In this document: positions 1-8,545 of the stretch, one piece after another
Layout of the letters: each line of letters starts with the position of its first letter
Numbering within the stretch: position 1 is the first letter of the stretch
From: Agathobacter sp.
GTDB lineage: Bacteria > Bacillota > Clostridia > Lachnospirales > Lachnospiraceae
Assembly (NCBI GenBank): GCA_022772675.1
Contig: JALEZW010000053.1
Span: forward strand, 1 to 57,848
Direction of reading: 5' to 3'
Length of the DNA stretch: 57,848 nt
The notes under the pieces: model-generated
The model's input: the letters and a program-made list of their open reading frames with translations, nothing else
What the model was told of the DNA's origin: nothing
The model's database searches: none
Position numbers and translations under genes: made by a program

Positions 1-33
1 GCAGCTGCACACAAACGGTGCAGTCTGGTTTTT

Positions 34-843
34 GTGCACAAAATAGATGGTATTTTAAAAATTCAGTGCAGAATAAAGATGAAGAAAGGCAGATGGAACG
101 TGCCTTTTCATTATGAGCTGAGGTTCACGGATTCAGGTATATATAATGACATGCAGCTGATGAAAGCAGAAACTAAGTCCCTGCAGGACGATATGAAGAC
201 TACGAAGGAAGAAATGCAGTCAATGAAAGAAGAAATGCAGTCAATGAAAGCAGAAATCAGGTCCCTGCAGGACGATATGAAGACTGTGAAGGAAGAAATG
301 CAGTCAATGAAAGCAGAAATCAAGTCCCTGCAGGACGATATGAAGACTGTGAAAGAAGAAATGCAGTCAATGAAAGCAGAAATCAAGTCCCTGCAGGACG
401 ATATGAAGACTGTGAAAGAAGAAATGCAGTCAATGAAGGAAGAAATGCAGTCAATGAAAGCAGAAATCAAGTCCCTGCAGGACGATATGAAGACTGTGAA
501 AGAAGAAATGCAGTCAATGAAGGAAGAAATGCAGTCAATGAAAGCAGAAATCAAGTCCCTGCAGGGCGATATGAGTACTGCGAAAGATGAAATTGAGACA
601 TTATATATGGATACTACGATTATTAAAGAGAAAGTCACCCGGATAGAGTTGACACTCGAAAATGAAACAAATCATAATATTCAGCTTTTGGCAGAAAATC
701 ATATCAGCATTGTGGATAAGCTTAATGATGCTATTCGAGTGCAGGACAAGTCCTCGTTATATGAGGTACAGATATCCGGACTGAAGTTGAAGCTGGAAAA
801 GCTTGAGAATGAAATAAAAGAGATTAAGACGAAAATCGCTTAG
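34..843 (+). CDS. Repeat-built coiled-coil protein, possibly 5' partial
   Basis: No function recognised. Residues about 40-186 are six 21-residue units (three heptads each, of the type MQSMKAEIKSLQDDMKTVKEE) with three extra seven-residue pieces (MQSMKEE), so a long parallel coiled coil is expected. The tail (about 187-269) is a non-repeated, still helical region rich in Glu, Lys and Leu. There is no signal peptide or membrane segment. The start is uncertain: GTG 34, ATG 79 and ATG 151 all lack a good ribosome site, and the frame stays open to the left edge of the window, so the gene may begin outside. Related Lachnospiraceae proteins with an N-terminal heptad array and a similar tail would favour ATG 151. 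A strong hairpin terminator follows at once. Confidence 0.6.
   Translation: MHKIDGILKIQCRIKMKKGRWNVPFHYELRFTDSGIYNDMQLMKAETKSLQDDMKTTKEEMQSMKEEMQSMKAEIRSLQDDMKTVKEEMQSMKAEIKSLQDDMKTVKEEMQSMKAEIKSLQDDMKTVKEEMQSMKEEMQSMKAEIKSLQDDMKTVKEEMQSMKEEMQSMKAEIKSLQGDMSTAKDEIETLYMDTTIIKEKVTRIELTLENETNHNIQLLAENHISIVDKLNDAIRVQDKSSLYEVQISGLKLKLEKLENEIKEIKTKIA
151..591 (+). repeat. Tandem 63-bp / 21-bp coding repeat
   Basis: Units start at 151, 235, 298, 361, 445 and 529 (63 bp each), with 21-bp inserts at 214, 424 and 508. The central units are nearly identical in DNA as well as in protein, so the array should change length by slippage or recombination. Every insert keeps both the reading frame and the heptad register. 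Confidence 0.9.
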
Positions 844-852
844 AAAGTCCGT

Positions 853-886
853 AAAAGAGGCATATGTTTCAGCATATGCCTCTTTT
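853..886 (+). terminator. Intrinsic terminator after the coiled-coil gene
   Basis: A perfect 14-bp inverted repeat, 853-866 with 873-886, around a 6-base loop. The stem begins with AAAA and ends with TTTT, so it can work in both directions. It lies 10 bases after the stop codon. Confidence 0.85.
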
Positions 887-930
887 CGACCCGTTTTTGA
901 ATTCTACATATCATTTCATAGGAGAAAGGT

Positions 931-2112
931 ATGAAAAAAGAAGGCTATTATTCTTCCGGAGAGTTTGCAAAAAAAGCCCATGTCACGCTTCGCACGATCC
1001 GGTATTATGATAAACAGAATATTCTGGTGCCGTCTGCCAGGACAGAGTCTGGTGCAAGACTTTATACCGATGAAGATCTGGCTAAACTCCAGCAGATTCT
1101 ATTACTGAAATATCTGGGCTTTTCACTGGAGGATATCCGGGAAATAACACTGGCATCTGCGGACCAGCAGTATCTCCTGGAGTCCCTGCGTGTGCAGAAA
1201 AAACTGTTACAGGAGCGCATCGAAAAAATGCAGGCCATGACGGAAGCCATTGACAGTACCATGGGGGCAATACGGAAAGAACAGACCATTGACTGGAACA
1301 GCATGCTGGATTTGATGCACATGACAGCAATGGAACACAGCTTAAAATCCCAGTACCAGAATGCTGCGAATATTTCGGCACGAATCCGCCTGCACCGTGA
1401 TTACTCGGTGAACAAAGAGGGGTGGTTTCCGTGGATTATGAGGCAGTGTGCTCCTACACCGGGAATGCGGATACTGGAAATCGGGTGTGGAAATGGGGCA
1501 TTATGGACGGAAAATTTATCTGTGCTTCCTTCTGATATTCAGGTAGTGCTTTCGGATCGGTCAGAGGGGATGCTTAGGGATGCGCAGAATGCTCTGGGGG
1601 AGGATTCACGATTTTTCTATCAGAAGTTTGACTGCCATCAGATACCATTTTCGGAGGAATCTTTTGATCTTGTGATTGCAAACCATATCTTGTTTTACTG
1701 CGGGGATATCTCACAGGTACTTTCCGAGTGCCGGCGGGTTTTGCGCTCCAATGGGCGTATGGTCTGCAGTACGTATGGCAGACAGCATATGAAAGAAATT
1801 ACGGAGCTGGTGCAGAAATTTAACAGGGAAATCGTTTTATCCGCAGATGTTTTGTATGAACGTTTTGGGCTGGAAAATGGAGGAGAGCAGCTGCAGCAAT
1901 TTTTTACAGATGTTAAGCTTTTTCGTTATGAGGATGCCATAGAAATTTCCGAGGCTGAGCCTCTGATTTCCTACATTCTTTCCTGCCATGGAAATCAGAA
2001 TCAGCTGCTTTTGGACCGATACAAAGAATTTCGGGAGTTTGTGGAAGTGCAGGTGGCAGGGGGATTTCATATTACAAAGGATGCCGGACTTTTTTTGTGT
2101 ACTGACAATTAG
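931..2112 (+). CDS. MerR-type regulator fused to a SAM-dependent methyltransferase
   Basis: A 393-residue two-domain protein. Residues about 6-75 are a MerR winged helix-turn-helix (SGEFAKKAHVTLRTIRYYD, then ARLYTDEDLAKLQQI and LGFSLEDIREI), followed by the coiled dimerisation helix. From about residue 165 a class I methyltransferase begins, with glycine-rich motif I ILEIGCGNG near 183 and the later motif LVIANHILFY. MerR proteins usually bind an effector in the C-terminal part; here that part is an enzyme-like domain, which suggests sensing of SAM or of a methylated substrate, but this is inference. ATG 931 has AGGAGA seven to eight bases upstream. No partner gene is obvious: the rhamnose operon starts about 230 bases downstream and looks unrelated. 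Confidence 0.85.
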   Translation: MKKEGYYSSGEFAKKAHVTLRTIRYYDKQNILVPSARTESGARLYTDEDLAKLQQILLLKYLGFSLEDIREITLASADQQYLLESLRVQKKLLQERIEKMQAMTEAIDSTMGAIRKEQTIDWNSMLDLMHMTAMEHSLKSQYQNAANISARIRLHRDYSVNKEGWFPWIMRQCAPTPGMRILEIGCGNGALWTENLSVLPSDIQVVLSDRSEGMLRDAQNALGEDSRFFYQKFDCHQIPFSEESFDLVIANHILFYCGDISQVLSECRRVLRSNGRMVCSTYGRQHMKEITELVQKFNREIVLSADVLYERFGLENGGEQLQQFFTDVKLFRYEDAIEISEAEPLISYILSCHGNQNQLLLDRYKEFREFVEVQVAGGFHITKDAGLFLCTDN

Positions 2113-2340
2113 CAATTTGAGAGGAATTCTGCTATTCATATCCAGAGAAATCCTCATGAAAGGCAGTTCTATATAAATGATGAAAAAAGCAGGTGACTCT
2201 ATTCGAGCTACCTTACGATTAGATACAAAAGCAGAAAAATATAAAATAACACTTGAACATAACGTAACGTCACCATTTATACTGTTTACAGAGAAAATTG
2301 AGTCATATCATATGATTACGGACAGGAGGAAGCAATTACT

Positions 2341-3360
2341 ATGACAATTATCGTGACCGGTGGTGCCGGATTTATTGGAAGTAACTTTATTTTTTACATG
2401 TTAAAACAGCATCCGGATGACAGAATTGTATGTCTGGATTCACTTACCTATGCGGGAAATCTCTCTACTCTTGCACCGGTAATGGACAATCCGAGGTTTC
2501 GTTTTGTGAAACTTGATATCTGTGACAGACCGGGTGTCTATCAGCTGTTTGAGGAAGAACATCCGGATGTGATCGTGAATTTTGCAGCAGAGTCCCATGT
2601 GGACAGATCCATTGATAATCCGGAGATTTTCCTGCAGACCAATATTATCGGAACATCGGTACTTATGGATGCGTGCCGGAAATATGGAATTCAACGTTAC
2701 CATCAGGTGTCCACGGATGAGGTGTATGGGGATCTGCCTCTTGACAGACCGGATCTGTTTTTCCATGAGGATACGCCGATTCATACTTCAAGTCCTTACA
2801 GCACCTCCAAGGCATCGGCGGATCTTTTAGTCATGGCCTATCATAGAACCTATGGGCTTCCGGTAACCATCAGCCGCTGCTCGAACAATTACGGACCTTA
2901 TCAGTTTCCGGAAAAGCTGATTCCCTTAATGATTGCCAATGCGCTTTCCGATAAGCCGCTTCCGGTATACGGAGAGGGCTTAAATGTCCGTGACTGGCTG
3001 TATGTGGAGGATCACTGCAAGGCAATCGATCTGATTTTGCAGAAGGGAACCGTTGGTGAGGTTTACAACATTGGCGGACACAATGAGATGAAAAATATTG
3101 ATATTGTGAAGCTGATCTGTGAATATCTGGGAAAACCGGAAAGCCTCATCACCCATGTGACTGACCGAAAAGGGCATGATATGCGCTATGCCATTGACCC
3201 GACGAAAATTCATAACGAGCTGGGATGGCTCCCGGAGACCATGTTTAAGGATGGAATTCGTCTGACTATCCAGTGGTATCTGGATAATAAAGACTGGTGG
3301 GAAAATATTGTGAACGGAGAGTACCGGAACTACTATGAAAAGATGTATGGCAATCGTTAA
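2341..3360 (+). CDS. rfbB: dTDP-glucose 4,6-dehydratase
   Basis: Second enzyme of dTDP-L-rhamnose synthesis: converts dTDP-glucose to dTDP-4-keto-6-deoxyglucose with bound NAD. The 339-residue length is normal. The Rossmann motif GGAGFIGSN is at residues 7-15. The short-chain dehydrogenase Tyr/Lys pair is in YSTSKAS near 160, and VSTDEVYG near 123 carries the Thr-Asp-Glu dehydratase residues. RYAIDPTKI near 285 is typical of RmlB. ATG 2341 follows GGAGGA. It is the first of four consecutive dTDP-rhamnose genes in the order B-D-A-C. Rhamnose would go to cell-wall polysaccharide or capsule, but no glycosyltransferases lie in this window. Confidence 0.95.
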   Translation: MTIIVTGGAGFIGSNFIFYMLKQHPDDRIVCLDSLTYAGNLSTLAPVMDNPRFRFVKLDICDRPGVYQLFEEEHPDVIVNFAAESHVDRSIDNPEIFLQTNIIGTSVLMDACRKYGIQRYHQVSTDEVYGDLPLDRPDLFFHEDTPIHTSSPYSTSKASADLLVMAYHRTYGLPVTISRCSNNYGPYQFPEKLIPLMIANALSDKPLPVYGEGLNVRDWLYVEDHCKAIDLILQKGTVGEVYNIGGHNEMKNIDIVKLICEYLGKPESLITHVTDRKGHDMRYAIDPTKIHNELGWLPETMFKDGIRLTIQWYLDNKDWWENIVNGEYRNYYEKMYGNR

Positions 3361-3440
3361 GGATCAGGCAGTCCGCAAAGGGGCTGTTTGAAGAATTAAA
3401 TTGGTATGAGACGACAGGAAAGATGAGAAAGGGTTTACAT

Positions 3441-4331
3441 ATGAGAGTTTTTGTAACAGGTGTCGCAGGCCAGCTGGGACATGATGTGGTAAATGAACTG
3501 ATTTCCCGCGGATATGAAGCAGTGGGGTCGGATATTCTGCCGGAATATGATCTGTCTGTCCGGTATGTGTCCCTTGACATTACCGATAGGGCAGCAGTGG
3601 AGCAGACCATAGAGGAAATAAAGCCGGATGCCATTGTTCACTGTGCTGCGTGGACGGCTGTGGATGCGGCAGAGGATGAGGATAAAAAGGATAAGGTGAG
3701 GGCCATCAATACGGATGGAACGAAACATCTGGCAGAGGCTGCCAAAAAGGCGGATGCGAAGTTTGTCTATATCAGTACGGATTATGTCTTTGACGGACAG
3801 GGGACAAAACCCTGGGAACCGGACTGCAGGGACTACGCACCACTTAATGTCTATGGGCAGACAAAGCTGGAGGGAGAACTTGCGGTAGCCAATACGCTGG
3901 AAAAATATTTTATTGTACGAATTGCCTGGGTATTTGGAAGAAACGGAAAGAATTTCATCAAAACCATGCTGCAGGTGGGGAAAAACCACCCGCAGGTAAG
4001 AGTGGTAAATGACCAGATCGGTACTCCCACATATACCTTTGATCTGGCAAGACTTCTGGTGGACATGATTGAGACGGAAAAATACGGATATTATCATGCA
4101 ACCAATGAAGGCGGTTATATTTCCTGGTATGATTTTACTGTGGAAATATACAGACAGGCAGGTCTTACCGCAGAGGTGATTCCTGTAACTACAAAGGAGT
4201 ACGGACTTTCCAGGGCCGCACGTCCCTTTAACAGCAGACTGGACAAGTCGAAGCTTAGGGAGAATGGCTTTACACCGCTTCCGGACTGGAAGGATGCGCT
4301 GCGCAGGTATCTGCAGGAAATTGAGGCATAA
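3441..4331 (+). CDS. rfbD: dTDP-4-dehydrorhamnose reductase
   Basis: Last step of dTDP-L-rhamnose synthesis: NAD(P)H reduction of dTDP-4-keto-L-rhamnose. A 296-residue RmlD-type short-chain reductase. It starts MRVFVTGVAGQLGHDV (nucleotide-binding loop), has STDYVFDG near 117, the catalytic YGQTKLEGE near 137, and the late motif LSRAARPFNSRLDKSKL. An upstream in-frame ATG at 3423 would add MRKGLH. I prefer 3441 because AGAAAGGG sits seven to eight bases before it and the family normally starts right at the beta strand. It lies 80 bases after rfbB and 44 before rfbA. Confidence 0.93.
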   Translation: MRVFVTGVAGQLGHDVVNELISRGYEAVGSDILPEYDLSVRYVSLDITDRAAVEQTIEEIKPDAIVHCAAWTAVDAAEDEDKKDKVRAINTDGTKHLAEAAKKADAKFVYISTDYVFDGQGTKPWEPDCRDYAPLNVYGQTKLEGELAVANTLEKYFIVRIAWVFGRNGKNFIKTMLQVGKNHPQVRVVNDQIGTPTYTFDLARLLVDMIETEKYGYYHATNEGGYISWYDFTVEIYRQAGLTAEVIPVTTKEYGLSRAARPFNSRLDKSKLRENGFTPLPDWKDALRRYLQEIEA

Positions 4332-4375
4332 AACGATAGAAAATCTGGGTGTACGGACGAGAAGGGAGATATATT

Positions 4376-5260
4376 ATGAAAGGAATTGTTTTGGCAGGCG
4401 GAGCCGGGACGAGGTTGTATCCGCTTACGATGGTGACCAGTAAGCAGCTGCTTCCGGTCTATGACAAACCGATGATTTACTATCCGCTTTCCGTGCTGAT
4501 GTTAGCAGGAATCAGGGATATTCTTATCATTTCCACACCGGAGGATACGAAGAGATTCGAGGCACTTTTAGGAGATGGAAACCAGTTTGGACTAAACCTT
4601 TCCTATAAGGTACAGCCGTCTCCTGATGGGCTGGCACAGGCCTTTCTTCTGGGCGAGGAGTTTATTGGAGAGGATGCCTGCGCAATGGTGCTGGGAGATA
4701 ATATTTTTTACGGAAACGGATTTGGTAAAATACTGCGGGAAGCAGCGGAGGATGCAAAGAATGGGCAGGCAACGGTATTCGGATATTATGTGAATGATCC
4801 GGAGCGTTTTGGCGTGGTGGATTTTGATGAAAAGGGTAAGGCAGTTTCCATTGAGGAAAAGCCCGCTAAGCCAAAGAGTAATTATGCTGTGACGGGACTC
4901 TATTTTTATCCGGCAGGGGTCAGTGACATGGCAAAACAGGTGAAACCCTCAGCTCGTGGAGAATTGGAAATCACGTCGCTGAATGATTCATACCTAAAAA
5001 ATCAGAATCTGAATGTAAAACTTCTGGGGCGGGGGTTTGCATGGCTGGATACCGGAACCATGGACAGTCTGCTCAGTGCATCGGAGTTTGTTCAGATGAT
5101 TGAGAAACGTCAGGGTGTGACGATTTCTGCACCGGAGGAAATTGCCTATATTAACGGGTGGATTGACCGGGAAAAGCTGATGGAATCGGCACTGCGTTAT
5201 GGAAAGAGCCCGTACGGGGAGCATTTGAAGGCTGTTGCAGAGGGACGGGTACGATATTAG
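4376..5260 (+). CDS. rfbA: Glucose-1-phosphate thymidylyltransferase
   Basis: First enzyme of the pathway: dTTP plus glucose-1-phosphate gives dTDP-glucose. A 294-residue nucleotidyltransferase with the signature [11 protein letters not shown] near the N-terminus, then [26 protein letters not shown] and, near the end, [15 protein letters not shown] 4376 follows GAAGGGAGA; an in-frame start at 4349 would add nine residues without a ribosome site. As the pathway entry point it is usually inhibited by the end product dTDP-rhamnose (family knowledge). Confidence 0.95.
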   Translation: MKGIVLAGGAGTRLYPLTMVTSKQLLPVYDKPMIYYPLSVLMLAGIRDILIISTPEDTKRFEALLGDGNQFGLNLSYKVQPSPDGLAQAFLLGEEFIGEDACAMVLGDNIFYGNGFGKILREAAEDAKNGQATVFGYYVNDPERFGVVDFDEKGKAVSIEEKPAKPKSNYAVTGLYFYPAGVSDMAKQVKPSARGELEITSLNDSYLKNQNLNVKLLGRGFAWLDTGTMDSLLSASEFVQMIEKRQGVTISAPEEIAYINGWIDREKLMESALRYGKSPYGEHLKAVAEGRVRY

Positions 5261-5344
5261 GATGAGGTGGTTAAGCCGCTCAGCAGAGCAGAAAATCCAA
5301 TTTATCCGGTGGCGAAAGTAGTATGTGAGAAAGGAAATAGAAAA

Positions 5345-5953
5345 GTGGGACAGATTGCAGTAGAAAAAAATGTTGGTGGTATTGAAGGACTGTGCGTGAT
5401 TTCTCCGGCAGTTCACGGTGATGAGCGGGGATATTTCATGGAAACTTATAATGAGCGGGACATGAAAGAGGCAGGAGTTGACATAAAATTTGTGCAGGAT
5501 AACCAGTCTATGTCTGTAAAAGGAGTGCTTCGGGGGCTTCATTTTCAGATTCATTATCCTCAGTGCAAGCTGGTACGGGCGGTGCGTGGAACCGTTTTTG
5601 ATGTGGCAGTGGATATCCGGCCGGGCTCTGAAACCTATGGCAAATGGTACGGGGTAGAGCTTTCGGCAGAAAATAAGAAGCAGTTTTTGATTCCGGAGGG
5701 TTTTGCCCATGGATTTCTGGTTTTATCGGATGAGGCTGAATTCTGTTATAAGGTGAATGATTTCTGGCATCCTAATGATGAGGCAGGACTGGCATGGAAC
5801 GATCCGGAAATCGGAATTGAGTGGCCAAATGTTTTGGGAATTTATGACGGAACACCATCTGCAGCCGGATATTCACTGGCGGATGGAACGAAACTGATTC
5901 TTTCTGAAAAGGATCAGAAATGGCCCGGAATGAAAGGCCATTCCGTAATCTGA
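5345..5953 (+). CDS. rfbC: dTDP-4-dehydrorhamnose 3,5-epimerase
   Basis: Third step: epimerises C3 and C5 of dTDP-4-keto-6-deoxyglucose. A cupin-fold protein with GDERGYFMETYNERD, the catalytic-His stretch VLRGLHFQ, and GFAHGFLVLSDEAEF. The open frame reaches back to GTG 5267, but the protein family starts close to the GLCVISPAVHGDERG region. GTG 5345 has AAGGA nine bases upstream and gives 202 residues, close to the family length, so I chose it. The 84 bases between rfbA and this start then form a short spacer. The gene closes the operon. Confidence 0.9.
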   Translation: MGQIAVEKNVGGIEGLCVISPAVHGDERGYFMETYNERDMKEAGVDIKFVQDNQSMSVKGVLRGLHFQIHYPQCKLVRAVRGTVFDVAVDIRPGSETYGKWYGVELSAENKKQFLIPEGFAHGFLVLSDEAEFCYKVNDFWHPNDEAGLAWNDPEIGIEWPNVLGIYDGTPSAAGYSLADGTKLILSEKDQKWPGMKGHSVI

Positions 5954-6039
5954 ATTTGCCCGTAGGGGCAGGAAACCATGTGAATTAGAAAATCATCATA
6001 CATGCATACTCATATTCGGGGAGAAAATAGAACACAAAG

Positions 6040-6069
6040 AAAGGAGCAGGCGAGGAAACCTGCTCCTTT
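6040..6069 (+). terminator. Terminator of the rhamnose operon
   Basis: An 11-bp perfect stem, 6040-6050 with 6059-6069, and an 8-base loop, 87 bases after rfbC. The T run is short on the plus strand (CTTTCTT) and better on the minus strand, so it may also stop transcripts from the PHP gene. Confidence 0.7.
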
Positions 6070-6257
6070 CTTAGTTACTTAAAAGATTATTGAGTAACTG
6101 AGTAGTTAATTAGATAATTGTTAATTAAAATTGAACTACATACTCATCTGCGTACGTGCATGCTATATAAATAACATCATTCAATAATTTAATTATACCT
6201 TAGAATTTATATTTTGCAATACTTATTTCAAAGATTCTTTCATGTTTTTTAAAAAAC
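6070..6257. other. AT-rich spacer without a gene
   Basis: Completes a gene-free stretch from 5954. It holds only AT-rich sequence between the rhamnose terminator and the convergent PHP gene. I see no open frame, RNA gene or clear promoter in it. Confidence 0.6.
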
Positions 6258-7061
6258 TTAAGAAATCGGGAAAAATTCCGGAGTCCGGTTTTTAAAAACA
6301 GTGTAGTAGGAAAACCCGGCATTTTGCAGGATTTCCGGTACTTTCTCAAAGTCATATGCCACATGTTCCGGTTTGTGGGCATCGGCACCGATGGTTATGA
6401 TTTCCCCGCCCAGCTCCCGGTAGCGTTTTAAAATGGCCTCTGTGGGATTGGGGTGTCCGAGCCCGTATTTGAATCCGGCAGTGTTGAGTTCAATGCCTTT
6501 TCCCACGGAAATTAAGGTGCGGAGAATCTCGTCAATCACATCGGAATATTTTTCATAGGAATAGAACCGGTTTTTGTCTGGACCATAGCGGACAACATAG
6601 TCAATATGTCCATAGACATCAAAGTCTGCATCGGTGTGCAGGTTTTCGAGGATGGAATCAAAGTATTCCCGGTAAGCTTCTTCCTCGGTACGGTCATCAT
6701 AGTATTCACTGTAATAGGGGTCAATCCCGTGTACCACATGGGAAGAACCGATGACGAAGTCGAAAGGGTGCTCACTTACGGTACGGTTGTTGATTTCCAC
6801 AATTTGTGGCTGGAGTCCCACTTCGATACCAAGGCGGATGGGAAAAGTATCCCTGTATTTTTGCTGCAGGGAATGGAACTCTTCCAGATAGGAAGGAAAA
6901 TCCAAAAGAAACAGCGTGGGCTCCTTTGGATAATCATAGTCAAAGTGGTCGGTGATACAGATTCCGTCCAGATTCTTTTTTATGGCGGCAGTAATCATTG
7001 CATCCATGGGAGCGGTACTGTCACCGCTGTGATGTGTATGCATATGCGTATCCCATAACAT
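6258..7061 (-). CDS. PHP-domain phosphoesterase, HisJ/HisK-like histidinol-phosphatase
   Basis: A 267-residue PHP-superfamily metal phosphoesterase. The N-terminal DTHMHTHHSGDS gives the first HxH metal motif. CITDHFDY near 47, GIEVGLQP near 81, GSSHVVHG and the final ADAHKPEHV supply the other His/Asp/Glu ligands of the trinuclear site. HisK-type members hydrolyse histidinol phosphate in histidine synthesis; with no his genes nearby the substrate stays open. An upstream in-frame ATG at 7100 would add 13 residues, but AGAAGGGAGA sits just before ATG 7061, which decides the start. It is a monocistronic minus-strand gene between plus-strand operons. Confidence 0.85.
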   Translation of the reverse strand: MLWDTHMHTHHSGDSTAPMDAMITAAIKKNLDGICITDHFDYDYPKEPTLFLLDFPSYLEEFHSLQQKYRDTFPIRLGIEVGLQPQIVEINNRTVSEHPFDFVIGSSHVVHGIDPYYSEYYDDRTEEEAYREYFDSILENLHTDADFDVYGHIDYVVRYGPDKNRFYSYEKYSDVIDEILRTLISVGKGIELNTAGFKYGLGHPNPTEAILKRYRELGGEIITIGADAHKPEHVAYDFEKVPEILQNAGFSYYTVFKNRTPEFFPIS

Positions 7062-7167
7062 AGTAATTCTCCCTTCTGAAACACGATCAGTTGTTGTCAT
7101 TATATACTATATTTTTCCGGAAAAAAATATCTTTGGTGAAAAAAATAACAAAGTAGGAGAAAAAGAC

Positions 7168-7196
7168 TTGAACTTTCGGGAATAATTGGGTAAAAT
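7168..7196 (+). promoter_or_regulatory. Sigma-A promoter of gap
   Basis: TTGAAC at 7168-7173 and TAAAAT at 7191-7196 with 17-bp spacing, about 64 bases before the gap start codon. AAAATAAAAAAAG follows the -10. Confidence 0.8.
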
Positions 7197-7259
7197 AAAA
7201 AAAGCTTGGGATGCATGTCCCATTAGACTATTTATTTACAATTCTAGGAGGAATTAAGA

Positions 7260-8276
7260 ATGGCAGTAAGAGTAGCAATCAACGGATTCGGTCGTATCGG
7301 TCGTCTTGCTTTCAGACAGATGTTCGGAGCAGAGGGATACGAAGTAGTAGCAATCAACGATTTAACAAGCCCAAAGATGTTAGCACACTTATTAAAGTAC
7401 GATAGCTCACAGGGTAAGTATGAGCATGCAGACGAGGTAGAGGCTGGCGAGGATTCCATCACAGTATGTGGCAAGGAAATCAAGATTTACGCTTTCCCGG
7501 ATGCAAACAACTGCCCATGGGGTGAGTTAAAGGTTGACGTTGTATTAGAGTGCTCTGGATTCTATACAAGCAAGGAGAAGGCTCAGGCTCATATCAATGC
7601 CGGAGCTCGTAAGGTAGTTATCTCTGCACCTGCAGGAAATGACCTTCCTACCATCGTTTACAATACAAACCATACAACATTAAAGCCAACAGATACTATT
7701 ATTTCTGCTGCTTCCTGTACAACAAACTGCTTAGCACCAATGGCTGACGCTCTGAACAAGTACGCTCCGATCCAGTCCGGTATCATGGTAACCATCCATG
7801 CTTACACAGGTGATCAGATGACTCTTGACGGACCACAGCGTAAGGGTGACTTAAGAAGATCCCGTGCAGCTGCATGCAACATCGTTCCAAACAGCACAGG
7901 TGCTGCAAAGGCTATCGGTCTTGTTATTCCGGAATTAAATGGCAAGTTAATCGGATCTGCACAGCGTGTACCAACCCCAACAGGTTCTACTACAATTTTA
8001 ACAGCAGTTGTTAAGAAGGCAGATGTTACTGTTGAAGGTATCAATGCAGCTATGAAGGCAGCTTCCAATGAGTCTTTCGGATACAACACAGACGAGATCG
8101 TATCTTCTGATATCGTTGGTATGAGATACGGTTCCTTATTCGATGCTACTCAGACAATGGTTAGCAAGATTGGTGATGACCTCTATGAGGTACAGGTTGT
8201 TTCCTGGTATGATAACGAGAACAGCTACACATCTCAGATGGTTCGTACAATCAAGTACTTCTCTGAGCTTGCTTAA
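7260..8276 (+). CDS. gap: Type I glyceraldehyde-3-phosphate dehydrogenase
   Basis: Glycolytic oxidation and phosphorylation of glyceraldehyde-3-phosphate with NAD, cytoplasmic. The 338-residue length is usual. The NAD-binding start is [16 protein letters not shown]; the active site [12 protein letters not shown] near 154 carries the nucleophilic Cys, and the catalytic His is in [31 protein letters not shown] and the late [14 protein letters not shown] are conserved. ATG 7260 follows AGGAGG. Codon choice is strongly biased (many TTA, AAG and GTT codons), as expected of a highly expressed gene. It is followed by a repeat element and its own terminator, so it is probably transcribed alone as well as ahead of pgk. 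Confidence 0.97.
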   Translation: MAVRVAINGFGRIGRLAFRQMFGAEGYEVVAINDLTSPKMLAHLLKYDSSQGKYEHADEVEAGEDSITVCGKEIKIYAFPDANNCPWGELKVDVVLECSGFYTSKEKAQAHINAGARKVVISAPAGNDLPTIVYNTNHTTLKPTDTIISAASCTTNCLAPMADALNKYAPIQSGIMVTIHAYTGDQMTLDGPQRKGDLRRSRAAACNIVPNSTGAAKAIGLVIPELNGKLIGSAQRVPTPTGSTTILTAVVKKADVTVEGINAAMKAASNESFGYNTDEIVSSDIVGMRYGSLFDATQTMVSKIGDDLYEVQVVSWYDNENSYTSQMVRTIKYFSELA

Positions 8277-8277
8277 T

Positions 8278-8377
8278 ATGAAGCAATTTTCGAAGAAAAT
8301 TACTTCCTGTGCAGCGCCCATGCCGAAGGCATTTTAAATGCGCTGCGCACCCGTATGAAGCAATTTTCGAAGAAAAT
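8278..8377. repeat. Intergenic compound-hairpin element between gap and pgk
   Basis: A 23-bp direct repeat at 8278-8300 and 8355-8377 flanks a second hairpin. The first copy folds with its own downstream bases (GAAGCAATTTTC with GAAAATT-CTTC). The middle part pairs GCAGCGC (8311-8317) with GCGCTGC (8340-8346), with a nested ATGCC/GGCAT stem. The middle hairpin resembles the one at 26342-26383 behind tmRNA. Confidence 0.8.
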
Positions 8378-8394
8378 ATATGTGGAACTTAAGG

Positions 8395-8421
8395 GTCCGG
8401 CCAGTGGGGCCGGACTCTTTT
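8395..8421 (+). terminator. Terminator between gap and pgk
   Basis: GTCCGGCC at 8395-8402 pairs perfectly with GGCCGGAC at 8408-8415, followed by TCTTTTTA. Confidence 0.88.
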
Positions 8422-8545
8422 TAGTTGATGTGGAACTGTCCGGCTATACTTATATAAAGAAACTGCATGCAGCTGCGGAGCATGTGGTTAGAGTCGGAGA
8501 GTTCTGAAAAATAGTCGCCGTCAGTCGGCAGAACGGAGAATAATT

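Noticed and set aside
151..591. Regular repeats considered as a CRISPR array
   Set aside because: The units are contiguous coding repeats with no unique spacers, and no cas genes are present.
111..638. 175-residue minus-strand frame opposite the coiled-coil repeat
   Set aside because: It is the mirror of a repeated coding sequence; it has no ribosome site and its composition follows from the opposite-strand repeat.
2113..2340. Small frame and promoter candidates between the MerR fusion and rfbB
   Set aside because: Possible -35/-10 pairs (TTGAAC, TTTACA) have poor spacing or poor -10 boxes, and no frame has a ribosome site.
4994..5710. 238-residue minus-strand frame across rfbA and rfbC
   Set aside because: Crosses two well-supported plus-strand genes and has no ribosome site or motifs.
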